64,000 bases of DNA from Phoronis australis (Eukaryota > Phoronida > Phoronidae), in contig NMRA01000251.1 of NCBI GenBank assembly GCA_002633005.1, forward strand, positions 60,486-124,485, written 5' to 3'. This document shows, piece after piece, positions 1 through 11,907 of the stretch; position 1 is the first letter of the stretch, and each line of letters starts with the position of its first letter. The translations under genes were made by a program, and so were the position numbers. The notes beneath the pieces were generated by a model. That model saw only the letters and a list, made by a program, of their open reading frames with translations. It was not told the DNA's origin and did not search any database.

Positions 1-655
1 AATAGCCGGGTGCTTGAAGCACATACATGTACATGTACAATAAACACATATCTGGCCGATTTAACACTGTAAGAATACAGGACAGTATCGTAAATAAAGT
101 CATCGAGGTCAAGGACGGTACGGAAATTGTCAGTTTGTCGCGTAAAGTCACGATGTCGATAACGCCGTCCATCCGTAATTCATCGGTAATTTCCTTCCCG
201 TCCTTGACCTCGAGCCGTCCAAGAAGGAAGTGTGTTTGGGCTTCTTGTGAACATTTTTTTCCTTGACTGCGAATTTCTTACGAAGTCGCCGGAACAGGAC
301 ACCGTGAATGGTATTGGAAGAAAGAACAATTGGCAATGGCTTGCTGAAACCTTGTTTTGTGTAAATTTATTGAGATTTATGTTAGCTATGGAGGGCTGAA
401 GTGAAGCACCCGTGGAATTTCTAGTCGGGAGTGTCATATCTTGTAGTATTATATGTAGTGTATTGGGGCCGATCAGAAGCTGAGCGGACGCCTGTGGATA
501 CGGGCATCACACTCAAGTACTAGAAGAATCAAACAATGAATTCGATTTCCCACTTGGCGTAATTTCGTCGGCTTTGAGGCCATATGAAATCGACCCACTT
601 GCACGTGAAAGGCCGACGACATATGTGCTGTAACTATACCCTATCTCTCTTTCAG
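1..655. other. 5' flank or intron upstream of the Rolling stone-like exons
   Basis: No coding exon could be supported here. The 3' border is a splice acceptor (pyrimidine-rich tract, AG at 654-655) in front of the first visible Rolling stone-like exon. That exon starts in phase 0, so the missing N-terminal exon must end on a whole codon. It lies either here, unrecognised, or off the left edge. The stretch also holds an inverted repeat (104-128 with 188-212) and a TACATGTACATGTACA run near 27-38. Confidence 0.5.
104..212. repeat. imperfect inverted repeat, ~25 bp arms
   Basis: The left arm 104-128 (begins CGAGGTCAAGGACGG) is the reverse complement of 188-212 (ends CCGTCCTTGACCTCG), with a few mismatches in the AATTTCC part and about 60 nt between the arms. 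It could be a decayed MITE or a folding element. No target-site duplication was identified. Confidence 0.6.
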
Positions 656-878
656 TGGACAGTGCGGCCATCCATCCTATTCGTCATCTATAGACTGGTG
701 ACTTCCTTGTATTTCCTCAGTGTTTTCATCTACAGCTTGGTCGTGTACAAATTCACCCCTCATTGGAAGTACATAACACTACTGACGCATTGGAGTTTTA
801 TTGTGCTCGTATGCACCGAACTCCTCAAAACCGTTACCGTTATAGTCGGGTATATACACGGTCGCAAGAAGCCGAACG
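656..878 (+). CDS. rost: Rolling stone-like, exon with TM1-TM2
   Basis: It starts after the AG at 654-655 in phase 0 and ends before GTAAGT at 879, leaving one base of a split codon. It encodes two hydrophobic spans (around FVIYRLVTSLYFLSVFIYS and SFIVLVCTELLKTVTVIVG) and a basic HGRKKPN loop. Confidence 0.8.
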
Positions 879-3800
879 GTAAGTGGCTGCAGGCTATCCT
901 TTCACACCTTATAAGACCACCCATTACCAACACACTCGTTAATGTTTACCAGGTGACAACTGATAGTTTCAGCAGACCCTTGCAGCAGAGTACAGGTGAC
1001 GCCGACCGTGACATTATGTTGAATCCGTAAGCAGAAACTACATGTATTCTCACCATAGGGGATGTGCCATGAATTGATAAATGTCTAGTGGTGCAGCAGA
1101 AAAATGGCCGACGCTGTCGTCAAACGTCTAGCAAACTTTAATTAAAAAAACGTAGGATTGAATTTGAGATTTCATCCATGACAAAACTTGCTCACGGGCG
1201 TCGCTGATAATCGTTCTTCAGATGCACTGTGGGACGGTTGTCGGCTTGTTAACATCCGCTGTCGTCACTGAAGACTTGTACGAAGACGAGTATATACAGG
1301 TGGTTAGATTTAACATCTGCGTGATCTGATGGCGGCACGCCTCGAAATATTTGGCGCAAAAGGTTTCTTAAGTGTTTCTCCATTGATTTGATGACTAGTA
1401 CCTACATTGCATGTTGCTCTCTTCGATAATTTTCTGTGACAACTGTTCAGTCTAACTGGCACCAAAAAGGATGTTTATGTGGGCCCGTGTTTTCAGTTTC
1501 CGTTGACGGAAAGGACAAGGTCGGATATCACCAGTTTTTAGCAGAAGACAAAAGTCGCGCAATGTGTTTGAAAAATAATGACAGAGTCGCAACTAAAATT
1601 CTCCTTTTTCGTTCGAATTTACTGGGGTATATTGCACTGCCGGCATACCATATACAAAATGCACTATTGTTCAGATGTTTCAGATGAACCAGTCCACACC
1701 AAGATGTCGCCTCTGTTCAAGATTACCTGGTTGGCGGATAACGTATCCAGCACAGCGGCACTCGTCATAGCTATTCTTTATTGGGCGGTCGTTTACAAAG
1801 GTAGGGTGTGATAATGGCACCTTAGGCTAAGCGATGAGCATGGTGGCTCAGGCAAACAAAGCAATAGTTAGGCAGGGTGTTTCATTCTGAGTGGGGATTG
1901 TGGCACGCGAGCTGATTACGTGGTGTAATAAGTAAATGTGACCATATACGTAACAGTTTGTCGTGGTTAAGATGTCTATTAATTTACAGAGGTGAACTTC
2001 TACCTTAAGTAGTTTTTCTTGGGGGGATGGACAAGGTAACAGCGACAGGCCATATTGGAGCGCCAGAGGCTTTCATTGTTGTATTATAGACTGCATCGAT
2101 TCAAACCGGCTTCTTGTGTGATAGCAGCAAATAATAAATGGCCGCTCCAGTCCGTGAAAAAGCAACATGGCTAAATTGCGCTGCTAAGTTTCTTAATTTT
2201 AACGTTTTGTGCTGGTCCCTTAAACAATCCTCTCTTATGTCTATTGCTTGCACGCCCCCACGTGGACAAAACTCTACAGCATCTCTATGTGCCCACCCTC
2301 CAATCGCCCACTTCCACGCGTTCCCCACCGATTAGTCATTGTATTTGCAGCTTCGGTGCCCGATTTTTTTCTTGATTTTCGGCTTCGTGTTTATTTTTCC
2401 AATACAACGCCGAAGTGTTACATTCTCTCCTTCTTAACAAAAGGCACTTCACAATTTTAATTTGACAAAAAACCTTACATGACGTACTGTCTCATTGCTC
2501 AACAACGGCGACGGCCAATGTCATTAGTCTCTTTATCGATTATTCTTCCATTTTATGCCGTACATACCATGTGTTTTTAGTGTACAGAGTTTCTCGTATT
2601 TTCGTAACTGGGGTGTTCAGTCACATAAAAAACAGGTGCTTGTTTTCATTTTTTTCGGCCAATATTTGAAACATTTTTCATCACTCAACAATCATATGGA
2701 AAGTCTTCATGATATGATGATAACGAAATTTGACAGAATGCGAGTATCGAGTCCAAAAAGCGAATTTTCAGAATCAGTGATCAGATTTCCAATAGGTTCA
2801 AGCTTGGCCAGATGCTGTACAAACCTAAATGTTCAGATTAGACCCAATGAATTGAGGTATTGATTCGGAACCACTGTGTGCTGGTTTGACCGGTATTCAG
2901 TCAGGCGTACCATCTTGCACGAAAATGACAGCTTCAACACACGTTATGCCATTCTGTCGTTTCCAGTAGCCACCACTTTTTTGCAGCATTGTAATAGGCA
3001 CATTCTAAAATGTAAACCAGAAAATTAGAAAATTAACGATACACTAAATCTAAATTTGTACGAGCCACTTAAGATGCAAAGGACCGTAATACATGTAGTT
3101 ACGAATTGCACTTATTTAGTGAGGAATTTTTATTGATATCCCTGAATTGGTGAAACTCGTTCTGTGTTCTAAATTGGTGAAAAAGTGCAACTTAACAGGG
3201 CTTTTTTGATTACCTGTACTTATTCGGCTGAGGAACGAGCGCCGAGGTCATTCCCCCTATGCAATGGAGTACAACTAATCTCGTCTCTGACAAGCGGGGA
3301 AAAATTTTGTGGTCAGTTCAGCTACAAAATGCGCTGCTAAAAATATCAAGTCACCCCATCAGTCAAACACGTTGGCATGCACTGCCAAAGAGCCAAAAAT
3401 CAAGACTTTATTTTCACTCAGTGCAACGATGAATTCGGCAAATCTTGCAAAGATTTTCTAAGTCTTGCCAACATATTCTACATGTATAACTGAGCTTGAA
3501 GATTTTCTTAGCACTTTCAAAAGCGGGAGCTTAGTGACCAAACCCCAGCACTATGGTATGCGGCCACTGAAGTGACAGCTCGGTGACGTAGGAGTGTTGA
3601 ATTGTGGGATTAACTCACCATTTCGACGCACTTTCGACCATGTATCTTGCCATTTTCGTTTAACTTCGTGAATGCCAACGGTTGCTATATTTTTCAGGAT
3701 GGGCGCTGGATATTCAGAACGTAACCACGCACGCTGTTAACGCAGTCTATGTTGTGGTAGATCATTTCATCTCGGGTATCCCGAAACGCTTTTACCACTT

Positions 3801-6324
3801 TTACCAACCGGTGGCTTATGGAGTCACTTACGGATTGTTTACTGTGATCTACTGGGCTGCTGGAGGTGAGCGGGGCAACTCATTGTTATCACTAGCCAAC
3901 AGTGGTCAGTTACAGTAACAAAACGAACGGACCCGTTTCTCGAAATATCTATAGCCAAAATTTGTTTTGTCATTTGGCTTTTAGTTGTCTCCCGAAAGGG
4001 ATACGATTTTATGTTTTTTCGGCTTGGATTTGTAGACAGATCTAAGCTATAGCCTTGCCATGATTCCGTGAATTGACCTAAGCAATTCATTGACTGGTAT
4101 TCAGCCAGAAGTGAAAAGACAAATACTATTAGACTTTTGGAAACAGGTCCCTGGATAATCATACGTGTACTGTAGCTCAACGTTCTTCAACATTTTGGTT
4201 TGGTAAACAGGAAAAAGATTGTTCAGATGAAACATGGACGGTGCAGTATTTGTGAAGTTCTTAGGCATCGTCTGTGCCCTTAACATGGCTTGGAATTTTC
4301 CCATTTTAATTGGGGTTCCTCATTTTTTGGTTTCAGTTTCCTCTTAGTTTTCATTTTTTTGCCTTTATTCATGCAAAATCGTCTATTTCATTTAAATTTT
4401 ACAACACAAAAATATTTCTGTACACTAGCCTACATGGAACGATAAATCACGTGGAAATTTTTTCTCCTGTTTATAATTGGTCATTTCAAGCCCTGTCTTA
4501 ATTTAAGGATGATGGAACAATGTTAATTCATAAACACATCGGGTGTCTTGATTTAAGCTGTTTTTTTAAAGTAAAATATGCAGCTCCCTACAAATTTGGA
4601 CTGCTGTATATTCAGAACGTAATCACGCGGTGCATATGATTGAGCCAGACCCAAGGCAACTCACCAACTTCAAGTTACTTGAGTGGAGCTCAAGTCTGAC
4701 AGATAGTCAGAAACAGACAAGTTGGCTGAATGTTAAAAGTCGAATCTCGGATTCTTAGTAGGCGATCCTTAATTTCTATGGTCAAGCCGCTTAATGACAA
4801 AATGTCTCTTAATTAAGAAAAGATATCATCAATTTTCAAGTTATGTTTGTCAGCTGTCTGATGCGTACAAAACATGTTACGTTTATCGCCGACAATGTCG
4901 TCAAAACCGATGACACTGTTATAAGCAGAAAAAAGTATACGTACTAGTTTTCATAGAATCTAAATCTTTGTATTGTGTGACTCAAAGGCAAGTTTCCTGC
5001 GTACTTTTAGTTTGCAACCGCGAACTTGGCAACTATCGAACTACTACGTTGTCGTTCTCCCTACAAGGTTGGTGTGCATTACAAGCTCCCCAACTATGGT
5101 CTGCGGGTCATCGATGGCGGACTATCGATGTTTCCACAACCTGATTGACTGGAATAGTTGTTAGCTGAATTGACGTGTCAAAACTATCCATAATCGCCCA
5201 AATTTGTGGTTATCCGCAGTAGAATGAAACGGGCGTCTCCACACAACGTCAGGAAAAAAACAAGTGCAGTAGTAGTACTGTACATGTCGTATTTATTTAT
5301 TATAGTGAGAAGTGCAATTAAATCAAACAGTTATAGGTATAACATTCGTAAGAAAGATAAGTACCCAGCCCAGTTGGGCTTATTAGTCACTTTAACCACA
5401 CAACTCAGATGTAGGCCTACCATAAATGCGTCGGTTTCTAAGTTCAAAAGCATACTTGATATATTTGGCAAATTGCCTAGGAAAATACTGAAATAGCAGT
5501 TTTAACTTGGCTAGTCTACTGAAATCTACAAAGTTTGGGATTTGAAGTGAAACATTATTAAACAGAATAGACCTTCGTGAGTAAAAAGTATAAAGAGAAC
5601 AATCAAACACAAAGGGTAGCTCATCCTCCAAAGAGTCAGAGTCACAACACAAACAAAGTCGTACACTTACAGGAGTGTTTACAAAATATAACGACCAGTT
5701 TCCAAGTGCAATGGGAGATTTCCTGCTCAAGCTGAGCCAGAAGAGACCGCTCGGAACGAGATAAATTAATCTTTACATACGGCTCAGTTAAAAACTCGTG
5801 CTTAAATAAAAAGTAGGTTCTTAATTTTCCACAAATTCATATTCATTTTTCCCATCAGGTACATTAAAAGGATAATTCATTTCATGAATGTAAGGAAACA
5901 CAATCAAAAATAACAGTGCTCCCAAAGGATGTATGATATTGTGCATTATATAATTTGTAAGTATTTTTTCGAATCTATCTCAAGGTAGGATAACATGAAA
6001 AAACAACAGACACACAGACACTTGACACAAGTATAAAACCTGCACGTATCACACGTTGTGTGGACAGAGGTACTATCAATTAATATAACAATTACATTGA
6101 TGCTTTACCTTACAGGAACGGACGAACGCAACCAACAAAGATATATTTACAGTGTCTTAAACTACGGGCCTAGTCCTGGGACCTCGGTTGGCTGGCTGTT
6201 TGCCGTCTTCGCCTTCACCTTTATCGTCCACTTAATCTTGTTTGGAATGACAAAGCTGAGGCAGTTTATTTACGTTAAGTGTTGCTCAAGACAAGTGATT
6301 TCACCGGACATAGAGATCGCCTGA
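656..6324 (+). CDS. rost: Rolling stone-like multipass membrane protein, 3' four exons (N-terminus missing)
   Basis: Four exons, 656-878, 1684-1800, 3698-3865 and 6116-6324, join without a stop to give 238 residues plus TGA. All three introns are phase 1 with GT/AG borders (GTAAGT, GTAGGG and GTGAGC donors). Hydrophobic segments fit the Rolling stone layout: two spans in the first exon, one in the second, two in the third, one in the last. Family-like stretches are HAVNAVYVVVDHFISGIP, VIYWAAGG followed by TD, and a Tyr-rich YIYSVLNYG before the last span. Drosophila Rolling stone, a plasma-membrane protein needed for myoblast fusion, is about 275 aa, so roughly 40 N-terminal residues are absent. 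Family membership is seen from sequence; a fusion role in this animal is only inference, because the family is expanded in invertebrates. Confidence 0.85.
1684..1800 (+). CDS. rost: Rolling stone-like, exon with TM3
   Basis: The acceptor TTTCAG ends at 1683 and the donor GTAGGG starts at 1801. The exon encodes EPVHTKMSPLFKITWLADN followed by a span SSTAALVIAILYWAVVY. An alternative in-phase acceptor at 1674 would add three residues. Confidence 0.8.
3698..3865 (+). CDS. rost: Rolling stone-like, exon with TM4-TM5
   Basis: The acceptor TTTTTCAG ends at 3697 and the donor GTGAGC starts at 3866. This is the most family-like exon: HAVNAVYVVVDHFISGIP, then YQPVAYGVTYGLFTVIYW and AAGG. Confidence 0.85.
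6116..6324 (+). CDS. rost: Rolling stone-like, terminal exon with TM6 and stop
   Basis: The acceptor CTTACAG ends at 6115. The exon encodes TDERNQQRYIYSVLNYG, a span WLFAVFAFTFIVHLILFG, and a Cys/basic end (KCCSRQ), and stops at TGA 6322-6324. Confidence 0.85.
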
Positions 6325-9300
6325 GGTGCGAAACGCCTCCAGCAAGGAGAAATTGTTTATTGATGGGTTAACACTATTGCCAGTGCCTAAAATGTCGGTC
6401 TCTAGGTATCGTTTGTTTTACCGATGTACTTATTTAATTAGACAATTACGCGCGTAGCGTTTTATCAAAACCATATTTTGCGCAGCACGTCCCCTCAAAA
6501 AGTTATGTCTTCGTTGTGACGTTGAGACGAGTACTTCCACCTCGACACATTTTTACACAGACACCTGAACGAGTCTGTACAGAACGAGATGAACGGACTC
6601 ATCAGGCTCTACCTCAAACGCGGGAGATTAGTTGACACCTTGGAGTGTCAGTGTGCGCCATCGGTGACTGTGGATAGCGCAGTGTCAAGAGCGCCGTTCA
6701 AGTGTGGCGAAAATCCAACGACCGCTTTGTTTTTCTTCGTGTTGGTTTTATATCTGTTCGGACTGAGAACTGATACGCAGCGTAGGGCCTACTCACCATA
6801 TATTCTTACATACTTAGATCTTAGGCATACGTTGGCTGCAATTGATGGACTTCACCAGTTCTGCTAGATAAAAAGGGTAAAGTATACATCTCAGTGATTA
6901 GGTCTCGGTGACAACTTCCGGCTTACAATTAAGCCATTCTGAAGAAACGTGATAACTATGCCTGCTCTGTCCAGTTAACTGAAATTGAGATCTAAAATGA
7001 GGTATTTGCTTTGGACAAACGAATTAGGTTTTTGATTTTAAAGTTCAACTTGGTCCAGAATCGAAACTTAACACATGAAATAGACGTAAGAATTATTAAC
7101 ACCAAGAAAGCAGAATTGATGATCAAATACTTTTAAATACGAGCCTGTTTTTTCATTTTAAAAAAAATATATGTTTAATAACATCAATTACTCTTTCAGA
7201 TCAATAACAAATCAACTGTTAGTACCGGTAGTCCCTACCTCACCAGGACCTAGGTTATGCTTGAAATTAATATTCTTTATCAACAAATTAAACGAGATGA
7301 GACAAATTGTACATGACAGCAAAATACGAGCAGATGCCTGGTTCGTGTAGAAAACATATTTATCAACAATTTACAAGCAGAAACGTTACTGCATTCAGCA
7401 TAAATCCTAATCCGTAACACTGCGATTGCCGCAATTTGGTCGTAATTTACTTTCCATGTTTCGAACCAGCTGTTTTCCTTAAATCTTATACGCTTTCGTG
7501 AGACAACTCTTTGGTGCATTGACTTTTTTCTACGTCTCTCTGGTTAATTATCGACACATTTTAAAGATTTAATATCCAGGTTGGACTCGAAAGACCGGCC
7601 ATTTAACTCACGCAAGGCCAGCTTCCGCTTTGTTTAGGAGGTACTGAACAGTTCTCATAGGGATTTGCCTATCAGAACACACGTCAATGGACTCTTCACC
7701 CTTTTTTCACTCTGCCAAAAACTGCAGGCAAATAAAGAAAAGTTTTGAGTCATTTCACATCACAAGCCCTACAGATGAGCACAGAAACTTTGTACTCTCT
7801 TGTATATTTGACCCGTTCACTCCCAGTGGAAACCAAGCTGAACTAAGAAAAATGAGGGCAACAAAAATGCAAAATCGGCACTTTTCACCCTAATATCACC
7901 ACTTCCCTGCCGATGCACGACTAAAACCAACAACAGACTCTGAAAGCAAATTTCCTACATATTCCGAAAATGTGGTCCAAAAGTACTGTCAACCAACTAG
8001 TTTTTGCAAATCTGGCTTGTTTGAGGGCTACCTGAAATCGTGGCCAATTTCTCAGTCTCTACCCAGCAATGCACAATTGCAACCGGAGGCCGCCATCTTG
8101 AAGAAGAGTGCAGCTACAGCCGAAAAAGTGGCTTTTTTATTCTCAGCATGTTCACAAATGCAAACAAATCACATTCACTGAGCCTACATGCAATGCCCAC
8201 CTACAAAATGCCCCAAACTTGGCCTACCCCAAAATTTTAATATAAATTGGCCGCGGCCGCAGCCTAACTCTTCAGTGCCACCTTATCGCAGTGAGCCTCG
8301 CTTTGGAGTTTAATGTTAGCCGAGTGAATTAGGTATATAGCCATCGGTTGTGACCACTAGCTTCCTGCAGTGTGCAATTGTTTTCACGTGGTTCTGTCGA
8401 GCACTGGTAACACAGGTGATCACTACAAATAATGGACTAATTAACGACTTTGTGACATCATTCAGTTTGGACACTGAAAATATTTTTCCAGAACTATTAC
8501 TGCTTATATAATGATGAATGTCTGAATAATCAAGGTTAAATTACCAATACCTCGTTGGAAGTGTTAAAAGTGTTTTGCACATTTCAGAGATCAAATTCAG
8601 TAGGTCACGTCGTCAAAATGTGCCACTCTAGACACCTCAGAGAAACAATGCCATTGACGAAAAGGTCGGTGATTCTGATAGTAGCAATGACTGCTACAGT
8701 CATTTAGTTGGCGCAGTCGAAATTGACTGTCTTGAACAGTCTGGTACGTTCGACAACCTTGAAGTCGACCTTCTCCACAACAAAGTTCAGCTTGATACCT
8801 GTGTATTATTCCCAATCATTCATTGCTTATGATGAAATCTTGTTGCTAAGAACGAGTGTTGAGGTGCTCAAGCGTGACCGTAAGTTTCCTAGGTACACGA
8901 GTCACCCCATAAAGGTACGACGGAGTGTTTCATACTTTGGCCAACGAAGTGCAAAAACTTAAGTGGTCAACGAGAAGTTTTAAGTTGTATATGTTAATGA
9001 TCGTATTCTACACGTACCTGTCGGGAACAGAGCTCGCTATCTATACCTAGTCAGTAGAGTCCACCAGGTCAGCCTAAGACTTTCCGGCTTGAAAGTCAAC
9101 GGGGTCTTGCCAGGGTTGTGTACCATTGGAAATGATCCACTAGTTCGACCGTTGGGCCCAAACCTTTACATCAGAAAATTATGATCAATCTGTAGGAAAC
9201 GAAAGTCCAAGATAACATAGGCTAGGTTATTAACCAGTAGTACGAGCTGTAGTGGTGAAGTTAAAGGTAAGTAAGCATCCAAAGCCCACCGTATCACCTT

Positions 9301-10326
9301 GAGCAGAGAACGTACGTTACTGTGCGTAGGCGCTACCTTCAAATGCCAAAAGGTGGTTGGCTCCGCCTATATGTGCGCCTGCGCTCCCCTACAGCACTGT
9401 TAACGAGTCGAAAGACCACATGACCTCTAATAGTTATGATCGATGAGGACTAGATTAGTATACATGTACATCTATGCACGGATCTAAAGGATCTCAAAAA
9501 GGCAATTTTAAGAGAACTGGTCCCACTATCGATGACTGGGAAACTCGTTTCGTCGCTTCCAGAATACTCGCGATGAGAACGGGTTCATGAGTCCAACCTT
9601 GTTACTATCCTCAGTGCAGCTGTACATGTAGGTCGTTACCGATGGTTGCGTTTACCGTGTGGAGCGAAAACACATGGATGCTCTTAATGTCCTACGAAGT
9701 CCAGGCTTGAAGGACAAAAGGGTCAAGCATCTTGGCCATAGGGAAACGGACAACATCTTGGAACTTTGTCCAGGCAACGCATGGCTTGGGCAGACATGCC
9801 GAATTTGTAGCGTTCCTTTCATATGGTGCAGCCCCTTGAGAAGTTCATTGCTACCTTGAGCGACTTCGATGCTACCTAGCGTGAGGTGACAACGAAATAC
9901 AAACAGTTGTGTTTTTCTCCCGGACATCTGGTCGTCGACTGAGAACTTCGTTACCATTTGCCAGATACATGCGTCAGTCCGTCCCCGATAAACTCATGTA
10001 GATGAGTAGTCGTGACAACTGTAATTTCAGATCAGCTGGAACGTTGCCTCCACCTCGTACCGGAGTCGCATAAAGATGATGCCAATCGGTGCAGGTTTGA
10101 AAGAATGAGTGCCAGGCAGGGTTGTGAGCTAACACGAGTCCCATCGCAAGGTGACTACGCAGGCAAAAAGCTGTGAAGTAACCGGCTCCCGTCTTTGAAA
10201 GTCTACCCTCTGCGCAAATACAACTGGTAGACCAATTGTATCTGAGTTTGAGCAGAATCTACCGCGAAGTCTACTTCACCTGACCCGGCTGAAGCTACCT
10301 ATAATCACATTAAGGAAATAGTTTCT

Positions 10327-10370
10327 GCAGGGGCGGATCCAGGATTTTGAGTAAGGGGGGGGGAGCAGGG
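10327..10370 (+). mobile_element. end of a dispersed element starting CAGGGGCGGATCCAGGATTT
   Basis: The sequence CAGGGGCGGATCCAGGATTT followed by a G-rich run matches, apart from a few changes, the terminus seen in reverse orientation at about 49505-49522 and 55605-55628. Only one end is visible here. It resembles a non-autonomous DNA transposon terminus; the superfamily is not assigned. Confidence 0.5.
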
Positions 10371-10387
10371 CACAGGAATAACCAAAA

Positions 10388-10388
10388 N
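10388..10388. other. single undetermined base (N)
   Basis: An isolated N. Unlike the Ns at 31300 and 61425, no repeated flank was seen, so it may be an ambiguous base rather than a contig join. Confidence 0.6.
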
Positions 10389-10902
10389 AGATTTAAGTTA
10401 GCATTCACGCGATGTTGACGCGCGAGCTGATCTGACCAAATGGCGCACGCAAAGGATGTGTTATTCGGTTTCGTACTTACAGTTCTGCAGCGCAGCAAAG
10501 TGAAGCAAAGAAACTCGGGGTATCATCCTGGAAGATTCCCAGACACAAAATCTTACATTATAACTTGAAGATTCGCTATTGTAAGCAGCATTCATCTAAG
10601 AAGTCAACAAGCTACTGACAATGTTGCAGGACTAGTATAGATATAGTCTTGTGAAGCCGTGCTAGGAAACTTTTCAGCGCCTCCAACTTCGTCTTTGTAA
10701 AAATGGCACATGACTTCTTGTAGTGGACGAAGGACCCCTGTATCGAGCTGACGGCCATATGTATAGACGAATAACTACTATAAACGATTTGTACTACCAA
10801 AGCAAGGGTAGGCAATATCTCGTTTACCGAAAGGGGGAATTTGTACCCCGCAACACAATCTGTTGAGAGAACGATTCGATTTGCGACAACGTCGACTCCA
10901 CG

Positions 10903-11168
10903 ATGGTTTTTCAAACTGGAGTTCCGGACTGGGTTGTAGTCGTCATAGTGGTTCTGGTCACAGCAGCCTCCTACGTAGTGGGCTTAACTTTCCCGACAAT
11001 TTTCAAGAGAAACAAGATGAAAGTGATGGTAAGTAAATCGGTATATTATTTGGCTGGACTAACCACATATTGGGTACCTCTCTCATGCAGGATGAGCCCC
11101 AGTCTGTTGCAATTACAGCGTTCTGTCGTTCAGTAACTTTTCCAGACGTGAGGGGTGCTGAACGCTAG
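10903..11168 (+). CDS. putative small single-pass membrane protein, two exons
   Basis: ATG at 10903 opens 42 codons ending exactly at a strong donor (ATG|GTAAGT at 11029). The residues form one long hydrophobic span (WVVVVIVVLVTAASYVVGLT) and then a basic FKRNKMK stretch, as in a type III or signal-anchor protein. A good acceptor (CTCTCTCATGCAG) ends at 11090, and the phase-0 continuation DEPQSVAITAFCRSVTFPD runs to TAG at 11166-11168, for 67 residues in all. The intron would be only 62 nt, and a further donor (GTGAGG at 11148) could extend the gene. The second exon enters a segment that is duplicated at 13.86 kb. No family recognised. Confidence 0.35.
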
Positions 11169-11255
11169 ATAACATCTGGCTCTTTTGTTAACTGCCCAGC
11201 TCAGTCTTTTGTCCTGTGTGATAACAAGCAGGCCAATTATCGCCCAGGCTTCAAA

Positions 11256-11280
11256 GGAAACGTATGAATCATACGTTTCC
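11256..11280. repeat. perfect palindrome, 12 bp arms, 1 nt centre
   Basis: GGAAACGTATGA (11256-11267), one A, then TCATACGTTTCC (11269-11280). It is absent from the other copy of the duplicated segment. Confidence 0.85.
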
Positions 11281-11499
11281 ATCATTGATGGTTGCACGCT
11301 ATTACCGAAAGCGTATGAACACAGTCAAACTCAGCCTAGTGCATCCGTTTGGACAGAATAGATTGTCTTAACTTCTGTTGTAGTTAGGGGATTTTGGTGA
11401 TTCAAAACCGGAACATGATCAGCATTTGACGAGGGATTCAGAAATTCTATTGGTTTAAGCTCAAATATGTTATAACTTAACTTTCATTTTTATCAGCCC

Positions 11500-11640
11500 A
11501 GCCCTGTACGATATGATCGGAGATGAGAGCAATTATCGAACAAACGAGCGCAGGCCCTCCAACCATCAATGCCAGAATGGAGTTAATCAGTCGTGTAAGA
11601 TATTGGCTACGCGGGTAAACTTCCCAACTTGTTCAATTGG
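11500..11640 (-). pseudogene. membrane-span exon fragment, copy 1
   Basis: Read on the - strand, this stretch encodes QYLTRLINSILALMVGG and then PALVCSIIALISD, closely matching the copy at 14160-14305. Only this piece was recognised here: no neighbouring loop exon was found, so it is most simply a duplicated exon fragment. Confidence 0.35.
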
Positions 11641-11907
11641 GCTATAGAATCGAACAAGTTGGGAGCAACGGGATGTCGCCTTCATGCTCTAAACAGGGTT
11701 GGTTTAGCGACTTTCTAGATGAGCGGGTTTGCCCAAGGGTGAGAATCCATGTGGAAACACATGCACACACAGATAACATTTCTCTTTGTTTAACTGAGAT
11801 AGGCGGAAAACCACATGCACAGACTGAATCCGCCAGTAGAATAAGGGCGTAGGATTCAATTTGCTGCATTTGAGCAATTGAACAACAAGACCAATCTGTT
11901 GAAGTCA

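Larger units (their letters stand above)
879..6115. other. introns of the Rolling stone-like gene
   Basis: The introns 879-1683, 1801-3697 and 3866-6115 hold no supported gene. Short open frames in them lack splice or family support. Confidence 0.6.
6325..10902. other. intergenic stretch without a supported gene
   Basis: The presumed 3' UTR of the Rolling stone-like gene lies just after 6324. Short frames at 6589-6867, 8597-8962 and 9652-9957 show no recognisable domain. 10327-10370 has the end of a dispersed element (see that entry) and 10388 is a single N. Confidence 0.5.
11112..11660. repeat. segmental duplication, copy 1 (partner 13865-14340)
   Basis: It shares long near-identical stretches with 13865-14340, for example ACAGCGTTCTGTCGTTCAGT, then the run around the AGGCCAATTAT motif, and a shared stretch beginning GAGCAATTATCGAACAAA. 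Copy 1 has about 105 bp extra after the shared AGGCTTCAAAGG, and that insertion starts with a perfect palindrome (11256-11280). On the - strand both copies encode a similar membrane span. Confidence 0.75.
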
